DNA from: Brasilonema sp. CT11
GTDB lineage: Bacteria; Cyanobacteriota; Cyanobacteriia; Cyanobacteriales; Nostocaceae
DNA length: 64,000 nt
Assembly: GCF_017982655.1 (NCBI RefSeq)
Contig: NZ_JABXYX010000008.1
Coordinates: forward strand, 1 to 64,000
Reading direction: 5' to 3'
The notes below the pieces were generated by a model. It had not been told where the DNA came from. It did not search any database and saw nothing but the letters and a program-made list of their open reading frames with translations. This document shows positions 9,910 to 20,604 of this stretch, piece after piece (within the stretch, counting starts at the first letter, position 1; each line of letters begins with the position of its first letter). Made by a program: the position numbers and the translations under genes.

Positions 9910-10100
9910 GATTTTTACCAATTGAGACTTAAACTTTATAGCTCTTTTGGAACATGGGTTGCTTTATTCTGTTATACTACAGGTTGACATATTTTCATCC
10001 TCCTTCAGAGAGAACTGACAAACTTCTTCCCAGCGAAAGGAGAATGACTAGCAGACATTTCTGCCCATGACTTCAAATTACCAAAACCCCAAAAGCAAAG

Positions 10101-10144
10101 TGGCGTAGATGTGCAGTTGAAGTATCTACTCCACATCTACGCCA
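10101..10144 (-). terminator. Stem-loop downstream of tonB-like gene
   Basis: tggcgtagatgtg (10101-10113) pairs perfectly with cacatctacgcca (10132-10144), an 18-base loop lying 31 bases after the tonB stop. It has no strong U tract, so it may be a weak terminator or a repeat. Confidence 0.5.
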
Positions 10145-10174
10145 GGTCTGTATTGCATCACTTTTTATACAGCC

Positions 10175-11839
<1,665 letters not shown>

Positions 11840-12373
11840 AGTTAAATGCTACGGATTATCAGCAACTTAGGAAGATTAAAACATTTACGAGCAAATGTCA
11901 ATTAGGCTATTAGGACTATTACTGACTTTGTATCGAGTGAAATGTAGCTTCAGCTTAGTATCTGTAGTAATTCAACAAATTTAGAGATCATGGTTGATTA
12001 CTAACAGAGAAACAACTTCGATCCCTACATGGCGAAATAAGTAGACAATCATAGGTTTAATCTTTGAGCTGCTAGCTGTATCAAAGAAGCTTATAGTTTA
12101 ATGCCATCTATTATCAGCGGCGATATAGTAAAATATTTATAAGCAAATGTCAATCAGGCTATCAAAATAAACGCTGACTGTATTTAGAGTGAAATATCGC
12201 CGAAACATATAACCTGTGCTAAGTTGAGAACGCTAAACAATAAACTAAATTGAAAGTTAATTGTCAGAGTATGAACACAATTTTTAATTTCTTGAAAATA
12301 TATTGAGAAGTTATATCATTTACAATACATAATCTGGTAGCCTAACAAAATTAGTGGCTTGAGAGAATAGTAC
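11840..12373. promoter_or_regulatory. Divergent tonB / exbBD control region with an internal imperfect duplication
   Basis: 534 bases. The stretch around the tonB start (about 11815-11925) reappears at about 12070-12175. Both share a gaagct-at-agtt-aatgc core, then attatcagc and later agcaaatgtcaat-aggctat. In the second copy the start codon is mutated. No gene-like frame remains. It must hold promoters for tonB (leftward) and exbB (rightward). I see no certain operator. Confidence 0.55.
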
Positions 12374-13027
12374 ATGGCGATTAAAAATCTGTTTGCGGAA
12401 GGCGGTGTGATAATGTGGCCTCTGCTGGCTTGTTCAGTCTTAGCAGTGGCGCTAATTATCGAACGTGTTAAATTTTGGTATGGCATTAATAACCGTCAAG
12501 GCCGTGTGGTGGGAGAAGTACTGAAGCTTTACCGTGGAGGTAATGTGGTTGGTGCTTTGGATACACTTCAGAAAAATGCTGATTTACCGCTCTCACGCAT
12601 TTTTCTTTCTGCTTTAGAACTGGAGGAACCAACGCCAGAAGAATTTCGCTTGGCACTAGAAAGTGAAGCACAAGCAGAGATACCTTTGCTCAAGCGCTTT
12701 CAAAATATCTTTGAAACCATTGTCGGTCTTGCTCCATTGTTGGGTCTTCTGGGCACGATTTTGGGATTAATTGCCTCATTTGCTGGATTGAATGTAGGTG
12801 ATGTCGGGGGTACTAAAACTACAACAGTCACAGGGGGTATTAGTGAAGCACTCATTGCTACCGCCTCAGGATTGGTCGTTGCTATTTTTACCCTACTTTT
12901 TGCCAATACCTTCCGGGGACTTTACCAGCGCCAAATTGCCCGGATTCAGGAATATGGCGGACAGCTAGAATTACTTTACCGTCGTCGCTATCAACGAGGA
13001 GACAGAACTTATGCGCCTACTAGATGA
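12374..13027 (+). CDS. exbB: ExbB/TolQ/MotA-type proton channel protein
   Basis: 217 residues with three membrane segments: near residues 10-30 and, around the conserved channel core, 118-140 (IVGLAPLLGLLGTILGLI) and 160-185 (EALIATASGLVVAIFTLLF). ExbB pentamers surround ExbD in the inner membrane and harvest proton motive force for TonB. The stop overlaps the exbD start by 17 bases, showing translational coupling. Partner TonB is encoded divergently. Confidence 0.92.
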   Translation: MAIKNLFAEGGVIMWPLLACSVLAVALIIERVKFWYGINNRQGRVVGEVLKLYRGGNVVGALDTLQKNADLPLSRIFLSALELEEPTPEEFRLALESEAQAEIPLLKRFQNIFETIVGLAPLLGLLGTILGLIASFAGLNVGDVGGTKTTTVTGGISEALIATASGLVVAIFTLLFANTFRGLYQRQIARIQEYGGQLELLYRRRYQRGDRTYAPTR

Positions 13028-13415
13028 TGAGCCAGAACTACCACTGACTATCAACGTTGTGCCGTTGATTGATGTGATGTTTGCACTATTAACCTTTTTT
13101 ATCATGTCAACGCTATTTTTAACGCGATCGCAAGGATTACCAGTCAACCTACCCAAAGCAGCGACAGGACAAGTAGAACGCCCAGCACAAGTCACGGTGA
13201 CAATCAATAAGAGTGGGCAAATGTTTTTAGACAAGCAGGCGATTAGTATAGAACAGTTAGAAAACGGTGTGCGACAAAAAGTTCAACCGCAACAGCAAAT
13301 GATGGTTGTGATAAATGCAGATGAAGGAGTAAGTCACGGGCAAGTTGTAGCAGTCATGGATAAAGTGCGGCGAGTGGACGGAGCAAAATTGGCGATCGCC
13401 ACTCAAAAACCATAG
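13011..13415 (+). CDS. exbD: ExbD/TolR-type biopolymer transport protein
   Basis: 134 residues. One membrane helix holds the conserved proton-carrying aspartate in INVVPLIDVMFALLTFFIMS, followed by a periplasmic domain ending in a typical KVRRVDGAKLAIATQ segment. It overlaps exbB by 17 bases. Together they form the motor for the TonB-like protein. A HIP1 site lies near the 3' end. Confidence 0.92.
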   Translation: MRLLDDEPELPLTINVVPLIDVMFALLTFFIMSTLFLTRSQGLPVNLPKAATGQVERPAQVTVTINKSGQMFLDKQAISIEQLENGVRQKVQPQQQMMVVINADEGVSHGQVVAVMDKVRRVDGAKLAIATQKP

Positions 13416-13915
13416 TTATTTGTCATCTGCAATATTGGACATCTTGCATGAAACTTAAAAATTTAGAGGGAATAGCAAAAAGGGAACTCTTAACACCAGT
13501 GCAGCCCAGAACGTGGGATTGAAATAAGGACACCTTGTTTTATCAGCCTTGTCGTGCCCTCAAAACAATTCTTTGTTTGAAATGGGCTTTTAACCCACAA
13601 CGCGCATTTTATTTTCTGTACCCTGTTAAGCGTTAAGCGTTCCCTGTTACCTCTTTTTTATTACAAATAAAATGCAAGATGACTATAAATTATGTATTTT
13701 CAGGGGTACCTACCACCCAAGTATCAGTTGGTATTTTTGTTTGCAATTCACTCATTTGCTAACTGTTGGACTTTAGACTAAGACACAACAAAACAGCGCA
13801 ACAGTAAGAATTTGATGCGCGTAATCCAGAAGTAATGTAGAAATTAAAAAAATAAAGTTTTTAAGCGGGTAATGGTTGTTTCTGAGTCCGATTTTTTGTG
13901 CTTTTTTTAACGATA
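13416..13915. other. Intergenic region, AT-rich, no gene seen
   Basis: 500 bases between convergent exbD and the LCP gene. It includes a short reiterated gttaagcgttaagcgttccctgtt stretch near 13625-13650 of the heptamer repeat type common here. No tRNA, CRISPR or convincing frame. A strong terminator hairpin was not found. Confidence 0.5.
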
Positions 13916-15430
13916 TTAGGGCTTATGATCCAGATGAAAGACATATTCATCTGTGTTTATCTGCGGTTGCTGAACTGTTTGATGTATTTTACTCAATTGA
14001 AAACCGCTATTTTGTTGCTGCAACCAATCCTTACCTAACACAATAGTGATGTGCGAGTCGATCTCAGGAGTGCTTGGCGCTTGAACTTTTCCAAATCCCA
14101 AAGTCTTGCGAATGACTTCAGCACTTGCGCTATCTATTTGTTGGGCGACAATCTCAGTCACACTAACAGGTTCACTCCAAGAGTAAGACATAGAAACGTT
14201 GGTATAACCTGCTTGTTGCAATTTTGTGATCAAATCTTGCACACTGGTGCTATCGCTAGCTGTAGTATCTTGAATATCTATTTGTAAAGTACTTGGATCG
14301 GATGCTTGTAATGTCTTAACAGGTTCCAAATCAAAGTTTTGAGTCATCATAGCTGCGATGCGATCAGAATCTGGTAGCCAATAGCTAGCATCAAATTCTC
14401 CCTTCTGGCTATATCTACCTGGAACCGTTAAGATTTCTACATTTGACCCTTTGTTTTGCATTCCAAAGCCTGCGAGTGTCATCAATTCTTCAACTGTCAA
14501 ATTCGTGTCGATGTGTGCTTGAATGACCTTGATAATTTCTGGCAATCGTCCTAAAGTTTTAGGGTTAAGAGTTTGCTCCATCAGTGTTCTCATAACCATT
14601 TGTTGTCGCTGAACCCGACCAATATCCCCAAGCCCATCATGACGATAGCGTAACAGTTGTAGTGCTTTGTCGCCATTGAGATGTTGCTTTCCAGCTTTTA
14701 AATTGATGTATAAATGCTGGGAATCATCTTGATACTTCATATCTTTTGGCACATTAACCGTCACTCCTCCCAAAGCATCTATCAGCTTGCCAACTCCTAA
14801 AACGTTAATCCGCACATATCGGTCAATTTCTACTCCTCCCAGCAATTGACTAACAGTCTTGGCACTTAAAGAAAGTCCACCTTGAACATTAGCGGCATTA
14901 ATTTTTTTCACACCATGCTCCTCAATAGGAACACGGGTATCTCTTGGAATAGAAAGCATGGTTATTGTTTTCTTTTCTGGATGAAATCGTACCAAGAGCA
15001 TGACATCCGAAAGACCATCAAATGAGTTTACCTGGGGCAGATATTTGAGATTTTTAGCTTCTTTTGGGGGACTTTGAATATCTGATGAAAGTACGCTCAT
15101 TCCCATAACTAAAATATTTACGGGGCGAGTTAACTCGGGAAATTGTAACCTTTGTTCCAATATGCGATTACTACCAAATACTGCCGCCTCCTGTGGACTC
15201 AAATCTGCTTGCATTAAAGGTTTACTGTTTAAGGAAAGTGTCAACACCTCTCCTACTATTGCTGAAACAATTGCAAGTCCGGTCAAACCCAAGCACAACC
15301 CTAGCCAATTTTTTGTGTTATAATTCTTATGGCAATATTTTTCGGTTGCAGAAGTTTTTTGAACGGTAACAGGTTTTTTTGTACTCACGGATAAAATACC
15401 GATAAATTTATAAACTTCAATTGCGATCAT
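13916..15430 (-). CDS. LytR-CpsA-Psr (LCP) family envelope protein
   Basis: About 504 residues from ATG 15430 (an in-frame TTG lies just upstream). A cytosolic N-terminus and one membrane segment (about 48-72) precede an LCP domain (about 100-290) with the diagnostic TMLSIPRDTRVPI and INAANVQGG segments and the Arg-rich LLRYRHDGLGDIGRVQRQQ. A LytR_C-type domain follows (about 390-480). LCP enzymes transfer lipid-linked glycopolymers to peptidoglycan at the outer face of the plasma membrane. In cyanobacteria the polymer is unknown. It is transcribed divergently from the SDR gene. Confidence 0.9.
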   Translation of the reverse strand: MIAIEVYKFIGILSVSTKKPVTVQKTSATEKYCHKNYNTKNWLGLCLGLTGLAIVSAIVGEVLTLSLNSKPLMQADLSPQEAAVFGSNRILEQRLQFPELTRPVNILVMGMSVLSSDIQSPPKEAKNLKYLPQVNSFDGLSDVMLLVRFHPEKKTITMLSIPRDTRVPIEEHGVKKINAANVQGGLSLSAKTVSQLLGGVEIDRYVRINVLGVGKLIDALGGVTVNVPKDMKYQDDSQHLYINLKAGKQHLNGDKALQLLRYRHDGLGDIGRVQRQQMVMRTLMEQTLNPKTLGRLPEIIKVIQAHIDTNLTVEELMTLAGFGMQNKGSNVEILTVPGRYSQKGEFDASYWLPDSDRIAAMMTQNFDLEPVKTLQASDPSTLQIDIQDTTASDSTSVQDLITKLQQAGYTNVSMSYSWSEPVSVTEIVAQQIDSASAEVIRKTLGFGKVQAPSTPEIDSHITIVLGKDWLQQQNSGFQLSKIHQTVQQPQINTDEYVFHLDHKP

Positions 15431-15533
15431 CAAACTATCTCTATCTACATTTTTATCGTTAAATGTCCTTTGTTCCTACTTTCTGAGGGTAGGAATTGAA
15501 GAAAATCAAAAAAACACTTTTTTTGAAACAAGC

Positions 15534-16340
15534 ATGAAAGGTTTAAAAGGTAAGAATGTATTGGTGACGGGTGCCAGTTCGGGAATTGGGCAAGCAATTG
15601 CAGTGAGATTTGCTCAAGAAGGAGCAAACGTTGCCATCAACTACAGGAAAAGCCCCGAAGATGCTAAAGAGACTGAGGAGATGGTGGAAAATGCTTGCGG
15701 TGAGATTCGAGGTTGTGGTGTTGAAAACATCCTAATCCAAGCAGATGTCTCTAAAGAAGAAGATGTCGTCAAAATGGTGGTTACTGTTGTGGAAAAGTTT
15801 GGCAGCTTGGATATTTTAATTAACAATGCTGGCATTCAAACGGAGGGTGCAGCTCATGAAATTAAAATAGAAGATTTTGACAAAGTCATTTCCGTAAATA
15901 TCCGAGGTGCATACATCTGCGCCCGTGAAGCCATCAAACATTTCCTTTATCGTCAGGATACTGGAGTCATTATTAATATATCTAGTGTTCACGAAGTCAT
16001 TCCCAAACCCCAATATATAGCGTATTCTGTGAGTAAAGGAGGAATGGAAAATCTCACTCGTTCTCTAGCTTTGGAATACGCATCTCATAACATTCGCGTG
16101 AATGCAATTGCACCAGGAGCAACAATAACACCAATTAACAAATCATGGATTCATGACCCAAAGGGCAAGGCTGAAGTTGAGAGCAATATTCCTATGGATC
16201 GCGCTGGAACCTCAGAAGAAATGGCAGCAGCTGTAGCATTTCTTTGCTCAGATGAAGCCGCTTATATTACTGGTCAAACTTTGTTTATTGATGGGGGATT
16301 AACACTTTACCCTAGCTTTCGCGAGCCTTGGTCTTCGTAA
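15534..16340 (+). CDS. Short-chain dehydrogenase/reductase, glucose 1-dehydrogenase type
   Basis: 268 residues, classical SDR. The cofactor motif is TGASSGIGQ near residue 13, with NNAG near 98, a catalytic Ser in NISSVHEV and the YSVSK active site. The C-terminus ITGQTLFIDGGLTLYP is typical of the glucose/ribitol dehydrogenase group. The NYRKSPED stretch after the second strand suggests NADP(H) preference. The substrate is not determinable. A 103-base divergent spacer separates it from the LCP gene. Confidence 0.88.
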   Translation: MKGLKGKNVLVTGASSGIGQAIAVRFAQEGANVAINYRKSPEDAKETEEMVENACGEIRGCGVENILIQADVSKEEDVVKMVVTVVEKFGSLDILINNAGIQTEGAAHEIKIEDFDKVISVNIRGAYICAREAIKHFLYRQDTGVIINISSVHEVIPKPQYIAYSVSKGGMENLTRSLALEYASHNIRVNAIAPGATITPINKSWIHDPKGKAEVESNIPMDRAGTSEEMAAAVAFLCSDEAAYITGQTLFIDGGLTLYPSFREPWSS

Positions 16341-17408
16341 GAAATACATTATAAGTGAAAAAACAACATCTCCGACTTTTCTCAGAAGTGGGGGAGCGCA
16401 TTAACAATTCAAAATTCACTTAGGGACTGCGTCCCGCTGCGTTAACAAAATTCAAAATTCGTCTTGAAAAGTTTTGCGCAGGGAAACCCAGACGCACAAA
16501 CTTTTCGCAAAATTAAAGACATTTTTAGTTGGGGTCACCGAACCCTTTAATTTACGAGAAAAGTTAATTTCTGCGCTGAGTCCTAAGCCCTATGCCCTAT
16601 GCCTACGGCACTAACTGGCTTGGGCGAACAGACACGCTGGTTTGTATGCCGAAGGGCACGCTTTGTGCTTACGCATAGGCTACGCCAACACAAATGTGCT
16701 CCGGATTGCTATATTTACAATAATTCGTCAAACAAAAATATTGGGTTTCCCATCCAGGAAAACCCAACAAGCGAGTTTTTACTGCTTTACAGTACTAGAT
16801 TAACCAGAAGCCAGTAACCGAGAAGCACAAGAAAAACGCTTAACCACAACACAATTGGTCTGTCCGTAAACATATGTTTTAGAGTGATTTTTACTGGTTT
16901 AACGAATACACGGTGTACAAACTAGGTAATAGCAAATATCTTTTTCTCAACTCTCTAAGTCATGGAGTACGAGAACTAAAGTCTAATTGCTATTCCTGAT
17001 TTTTTTCAAATTTTCTTCAAACGATGCCAGTATTCCGCAGGACTTTTGTCCTTTGGTTCTGGTTGATCAACCACATTAAACTTTGTGGATAAAACTATTC
17101 TAGCGATATTAATAATGTTTTGTAGGGATAAATAACTTTATATGTGTTTACAAAACTCTTTTCAAAATTATGTAAAAAGGGTAGTTGACAATATTGCAGA
17201 TAATGAAAAATAAATTTTTTATATTTATTTTGTCCTATTCTTTGCGATATAAAAATGGTAGTTATAAGAACATTGTATCATTTTTTATAAACTGTAATCC
17301 ATCAATGGAAAGAAATTTTGTAGTTTTTCTCATTATGAATCACAAGGGTATATTTTGATTACGTAGAGAATAACTTCCCTACCTCAGAGAGATAAACAGA
17401 CAAACAAT

Positions 17409-17461
17409 CTTTAACAAAGAAGTCAGAATGGGCTGCGCCCATTCTGACTTCTTTGTTAAAG
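17409..17461. repeat. Perfect long palindrome
   Basis: Arms 17410-17433 and 17437-17460 pair over 24 bases with a three-base loop (tgc). The arm reads tttaacaaagaagtcagaat then gggc. There is no U tract and no adjacent gene, so it is either a hairpin-forming mobile repeat, a small structured RNA or a remote terminator. Confidence 0.85.
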
Positions 17462-17587
17462 CTACATATAAAAATATTATTAAATTCTTACTAAAAAAGA
17501 ACGGGCTGCGCTGACCAGGGCGTCCACTAGCACACCACGGCATAAATAAACCACCCATTTGAGATCAATGAAACGCTTACGCTGTAT

Positions 17588-17632
17588 TCATTTTGAATTT
17601 TGAATTTTGAATTTTGAATTTTGAATTTTGAA
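17588..17632. repeat. Heptamer tandem array (tgaattt/ttgaatt)
   Basis: Head-to-tail copies of the heptanucleotide tttgaat, a short tandemly repeated repetitive sequence of the kind known from heterocystous cyanobacteria. A second array of the same unit is at 45766-45797. Confidence 0.85.
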
Positions 17633-18003
17633 TTCCGCCTTGCGGTACTAGCCCCTAAAAGGGGCGGTGCGCAAACGTTAACGCTGCGCTAACAGAACAC
17701 AGTTGTTAGAACTGGTGAATAAAAAACTTTCATGTGTAGATCGGTATAAGTTCTGTACAACGCCCTTGGAGAGTATTGGTATCAAGGATCGTAATTTTTT
17801 TCCTAGATACGAAAAGAATTTTTTTATTGCCAAATACAACACATTTTATTTACGGGAAATTCTCTCGTTCTGCGTTCTGTCTTGTTATTAATATACGATT
17901 TTATCTGCAAACTCAGATATCACCATTCTGAGTATATGGGAATTCTTGATTAGTCAGAGAGAACACTCTTTTGATTTAAGACTTACTTTTTAGGAGAGTT
18001 TTT

Positions 18004-19083
18004 ATGCGAATAGCCCAAATTGCTCCACTCTGGGAAAGAGTACCACCTCCAGGTTATGGCGGTACAGAGTTAGTAGTTGGATTGTTAACTGATGAATTAG
18101 TCAGACGTGGACACGAAGTTACGCTATTTGCATCGGGAGATTCTATCAGTTTGGCAAAGCTTGAATCAGTTCATCCTCATGCCATACGACTTGATGAGAG
18201 TGTGAAAGAGTACAGTGTGTATGAGATGCTGAATTTAGCTCGAGTGTATGAGCGAGCGAACGAGTTTGATATTATTCATTCTCACACGGGACACATCAGC
18301 TTGAGCTACGCCAATCTGGTAAAAACACCCACCGTTCACACATTGCATGGAATTTTTACTCCGGACAACGAAAAATTATATAAATATGCAAAAAATCAGC
18401 CTTACATCAGTATTTCCGATGCACAGCGAGAAGAAAGGCTAGGGATGAACTATGCAGCGACAGTTTACAACGGGATTAATGTTGGCAGTTATAAATTTCA
18501 TCCCCAACCACAAGAGCCACATTATCTGGCTTTTTTAGGTCGAATTTCTCAACAGAAAGGAACGCATTTGGCGATACAAATTGCTAAACAAACAGGCTGG
18601 CGCTTGAAGATAGCGGGTAAAGTGGATGCGGTTGATATGGAATACTTTGAAAGTAAAGTCAAGCCTTTTATTGATGGTCAGCAAATTGAATATTTGGGTG
18701 AAGCCAATCATGAGCAAAAGAATGCTTTGATGGGAAGTGCAGTAGCCACTTTGTTCCCAATTACTTGGCGAGAACCGTTCGGGTTGGTGATGATTGAATC
18801 TATGGCATCTGGTACTCCAGTGATTGCGATGAACATGGGGTCTACAAAAGAGGTTATTGCCCACGGTAAAACAGGCTTTCTCTGCAACAATGTTGAAGAA
18901 TGTATCAGTGCCGTTAGCAAGGTTGCTGAACTTGATCGCTATGCTTGTTGGGAGTATGTCTGGGATCATTTCAGTGTTCAGCAGATGACTGATGGCTATG
19001 AAGCAGTTTATCGCAAGATTGTGGGAGAACCGTTTGCTTCGAGTAATGGACATTTGCCCAATCCAGTGATTTCAGGAAACTAG
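18004..19083 (+). CDS. Family 4 glycosyltransferase
   Basis: 359 residues, two Rossmann-like halves (GT-B). The N-terminus MRIAQIAPLWERVPPPGYGG has the glycine loop seen in GT4 enzymes. The C-terminal donor site has GRISQQKGTHLAIQIAK, then the EPFGLVMIESMASGTPVIA motif with the EX7E pair. It transfers a sugar from a nucleotide donor, and the acceptor is unknown. A TAGGAGAG ribosome binding site lies seven bases before the ATG. A strong hairpin follows the stop. It is monocistronic. Confidence 0.92.
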   Translation: MRIAQIAPLWERVPPPGYGGTELVVGLLTDELVRRGHEVTLFASGDSISLAKLESVHPHAIRLDESVKEYSVYEMLNLARVYERANEFDIIHSHTGHISLSYANLVKTPTVHTLHGIFTPDNEKLYKYAKNQPYISISDAQREERLGMNYAATVYNGINVGSYKFHPQPQEPHYLAFLGRISQQKGTHLAIQIAKQTGWRLKIAGKVDAVDMEYFESKVKPFIDGQQIEYLGEANHEQKNALMGSAVATLFPITWREPFGLVMIESMASGTPVIAMNMGSTKEVIAHGKTGFLCNNVEECISAVSKVAELDRYACWEYVWDHFSVQQMTDGYEAVYRKIVGEPFASSNGHLPNPVISGN

Positions 19084-19102
19084 TCTATTTAGGAAAAGCA
19101 AG

Positions 19103-19142
19103 TGTGCTCTTTGGGGCGATCGCCCCAAAGTCACAGAGCACA
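19103..19142 (+). terminator. Compound hairpin after the glycosyltransferase gene
   Basis: The core ctttggggcg/atcgccccaaag is a 22-base perfect palindrome centred on a HIP1 octamer. It is extended outward by tgtgct/agcaca with a four-base bulge. It lies about 20 bases after the stop of the GT4 gene. Confidence 0.65.
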
Positions 19143-19444
19143 TTTGCTGCTAGTCAGAGTCGGGGGAGGGTAGTTTTCCAAACTGCCCTCCTTTGCAAAT
19201 AAGGGCGATTGATTACAAACAAAAAACCTCAACCTTGAGGCTGAGGATTGTAAGAAATATTTCAAAAAATTAAAGCAAGCGCTTGTAGTCCAGATGATCA
19301 AACAAAATCACACGTACCGCGAAATTCAATCAGCTTGATGATATTTGATGAAAAACCTGAGGGAGAAATGGTTTTGGTTGCCAGATACAATTGTCTTGTG
19401 ATTCCACAAGCTGTCGTATGAATTCTTGTGCTGTATCACTCAGC
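19143..19444. other. Short spacer with a cctcaa/ttgagg hairpin
   Basis: About 300 bases between converging genes. A small hairpin (cctcaa-cc-ttgagg) at about 19226-19239 could terminate either gene. No frame is supported. Confidence 0.45.
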
Positions 19445-19843
19445 TTATCCATTACTATGCTGAGGCGTCTGAGTGTAGCGTTTTTGAAAAATAATTGCCC
19501 CTACGTTTACCACCAAACAGGTAAGTGCTAGCCACAGCAAGATATAGGTGGGAGCCATGACCACGCCAATCATAAACCAAGTATATACGTGCAATACCAT
19601 TACTGATGCAAATATGTTGCCAATTCCGGCTACTTGCCATACATAATGTGACGGACGATGGAGTGCGACTAAAATCATGGTCAACAGTGTGGTAAGCAAG
19701 TTGGCTGGTACCAAAAATGCACAAATACTTACACAGTTGGCACGGGAGAACTCAGCAAGGCTGTTAAGGTCAAGCATTAATATTTTGGGGATAATGTCAG
19801 CATTTTGTAAGAGACTTAACATACTTATAAAATAATGCAACAT
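19445..19843 (-). CDS. Small membrane protein of unknown function
   Basis: 132 residues with three or four hydrophobic segments (about 38-60, 68-88, 90-118). It has balanced composition and a charged tail (QKRYTQTPQHS). No family recognised. The start could be the ATG at 19843 or the internal Met eight codons later. It is a lone gene between the GT4 gene and a repeat-rich region. Confidence 0.55.
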   Translation of the reverse strand: MLHYFISMLSLLQNADIIPKILMLDLNSLAEFSRANCVSICAFLVPANLLTTLLTMILVALHRPSHYVWQVAGIGNIFASVMVLHVYTWFMIGVVMAPTYILLWLALTCLVVNVGAIIFQKRYTQTPQHSNG

Positions 19844-20009
19844 AGCTTAGTACAGACATTTAATAAAAACACGATTAAATTAACATAAGTTTAGATAAGT
19901 AAAGTATTTTTATCGATCCAAGCAGAAAAAGTGGAGCAAAATCCAGTATAGGTAAGCTTTTCTAAGGTATTCTCATATAATATTTTAATTGAAATATCAC
20001 TCTCTTCAT

Positions 20010-20073
20010 TTTAAAAAAATGTAAAGAAATCAAATCAAAATAACTCTATCAATCACGTGAATCAAAACCCTAT
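20010..20073 (+). repeat. Left copy of direct repeat flanking the NACHT-HEAT-caspase gene
   Basis: Shares taaaaaaatgtaaa, gaaatcaaa, and aatcacgtgaatcaaaacc with 24763-24825 in the same order and orientation. There is one small indel and two substitutions. Confidence 0.8.
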
Positions 20074-20294
20074 GATGTTGCTGAGGGTAAGTTTGCTAAA
20101 ATCTCCATGATCAAGAAAGGGTGTAGGGGTATGGGGGTGTAAGGGGAGCCAGTGCGTTGGGCGGGTTTCCCGACTTGAAGCACCTGGCGTTGTAAGGGGA
20201 AGAGAAAATTTTTTGTGGTACACCCTGCGGGCAGGCTGCGCGTTAGCCTCCGGCGTGCGCTCTGCGCATACGGAGAAGTCAAAAGTCAAAAGTC

Positions 20295-20427
20295 ATACTA
20301 AGTTGCAATCAAACGTAGCATCTGTCATTGCGAGCGAAACGAAGTGGAGCGTTCGCGAAGCGTGTCCCCTTGGGACTCAGCAATCTCCCCTAACCACAAA
20401 TTACTACAACAGAACGCAACTTGGTAT
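20295..20427. repeat. MITE-like element, terminal repeat atactaagttgcaatc
   Basis: The left end atactaagttgcaatc is matched by the inverted right end agaacgcaacttggtat. The 133-base interior has no frame. Another element with the same ends is at 49521-49615. Confidence 0.65.
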
Positions 20428-20482
20428 CAAAAGTCAATTCAATCTATAGATGGTTGTATCACTTTAATCAGTCGTAAATTTA

Positions 20483-20586
20483 ATAGGACTTACGCACTCG
20501 TGACGAAAAAGAAGGCTTTGCGATTGCTTCCCTTCGGTCGCAATGACAGAAATCCGTTATTTTTGCGTAAGTCGTGTTTAAGTCAG
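20483..20586. repeat. MITE-like element, terminal repeat taggacttacgca
   Basis: ataggacttacgca at the left faces tgcgtaagtcgtg at the right. The same ends bound a longer element at 50533-50766. Confidence 0.55.
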
Positions 20587-20604
20587 CATTATTTTCAATT
20601 GCTA

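Larger units (their letters stand above)
16341..18003. other. Long repeat-rich spacer without a supported gene
   Basis: About 1.66 kb. Holds dispersed repeat fragments (16400-16720, with gctttgtgcttacgcata type motifs), an AT-rich part (16850-17400), a long perfect palindrome (17409-17461), a ttgaatt tandem array (17590-17632) and a leader of the downstream glycosyltransferase. Frames at 16599-16817 and 17703-17891 are compositionally repeat-derived or unrecognised. Confidence 0.6.
19844..20604. repeat. Repeat-rich spacer with two inverted-repeat elements
   Basis: Contains the left copy of a direct repeat (20010-20073) and two MITE-like elements (20295-20427 and 20483-20586). Several overlapping short frames here fall within repeats (for example gcgagcgaaacgaagtggag) and are not considered genes. 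Confidence 0.65.

Noticed and set aside
13490-13530. A gtgggattgaaataagga stretch resembling a CRISPR repeat end
   Set aside because: Only one copy; no spacer periodicity nearby.
16599-16817. 72-codon frame in the 16-18 kb spacer
   Set aside because: Composed of dispersed repeat sequence with no protein-like signature.
18535-19053. 172-codon minus-strand frame inside the glycosyltransferase gene
   Set aside because: Antisense shadow of a well-supported GT4 coding sequence.
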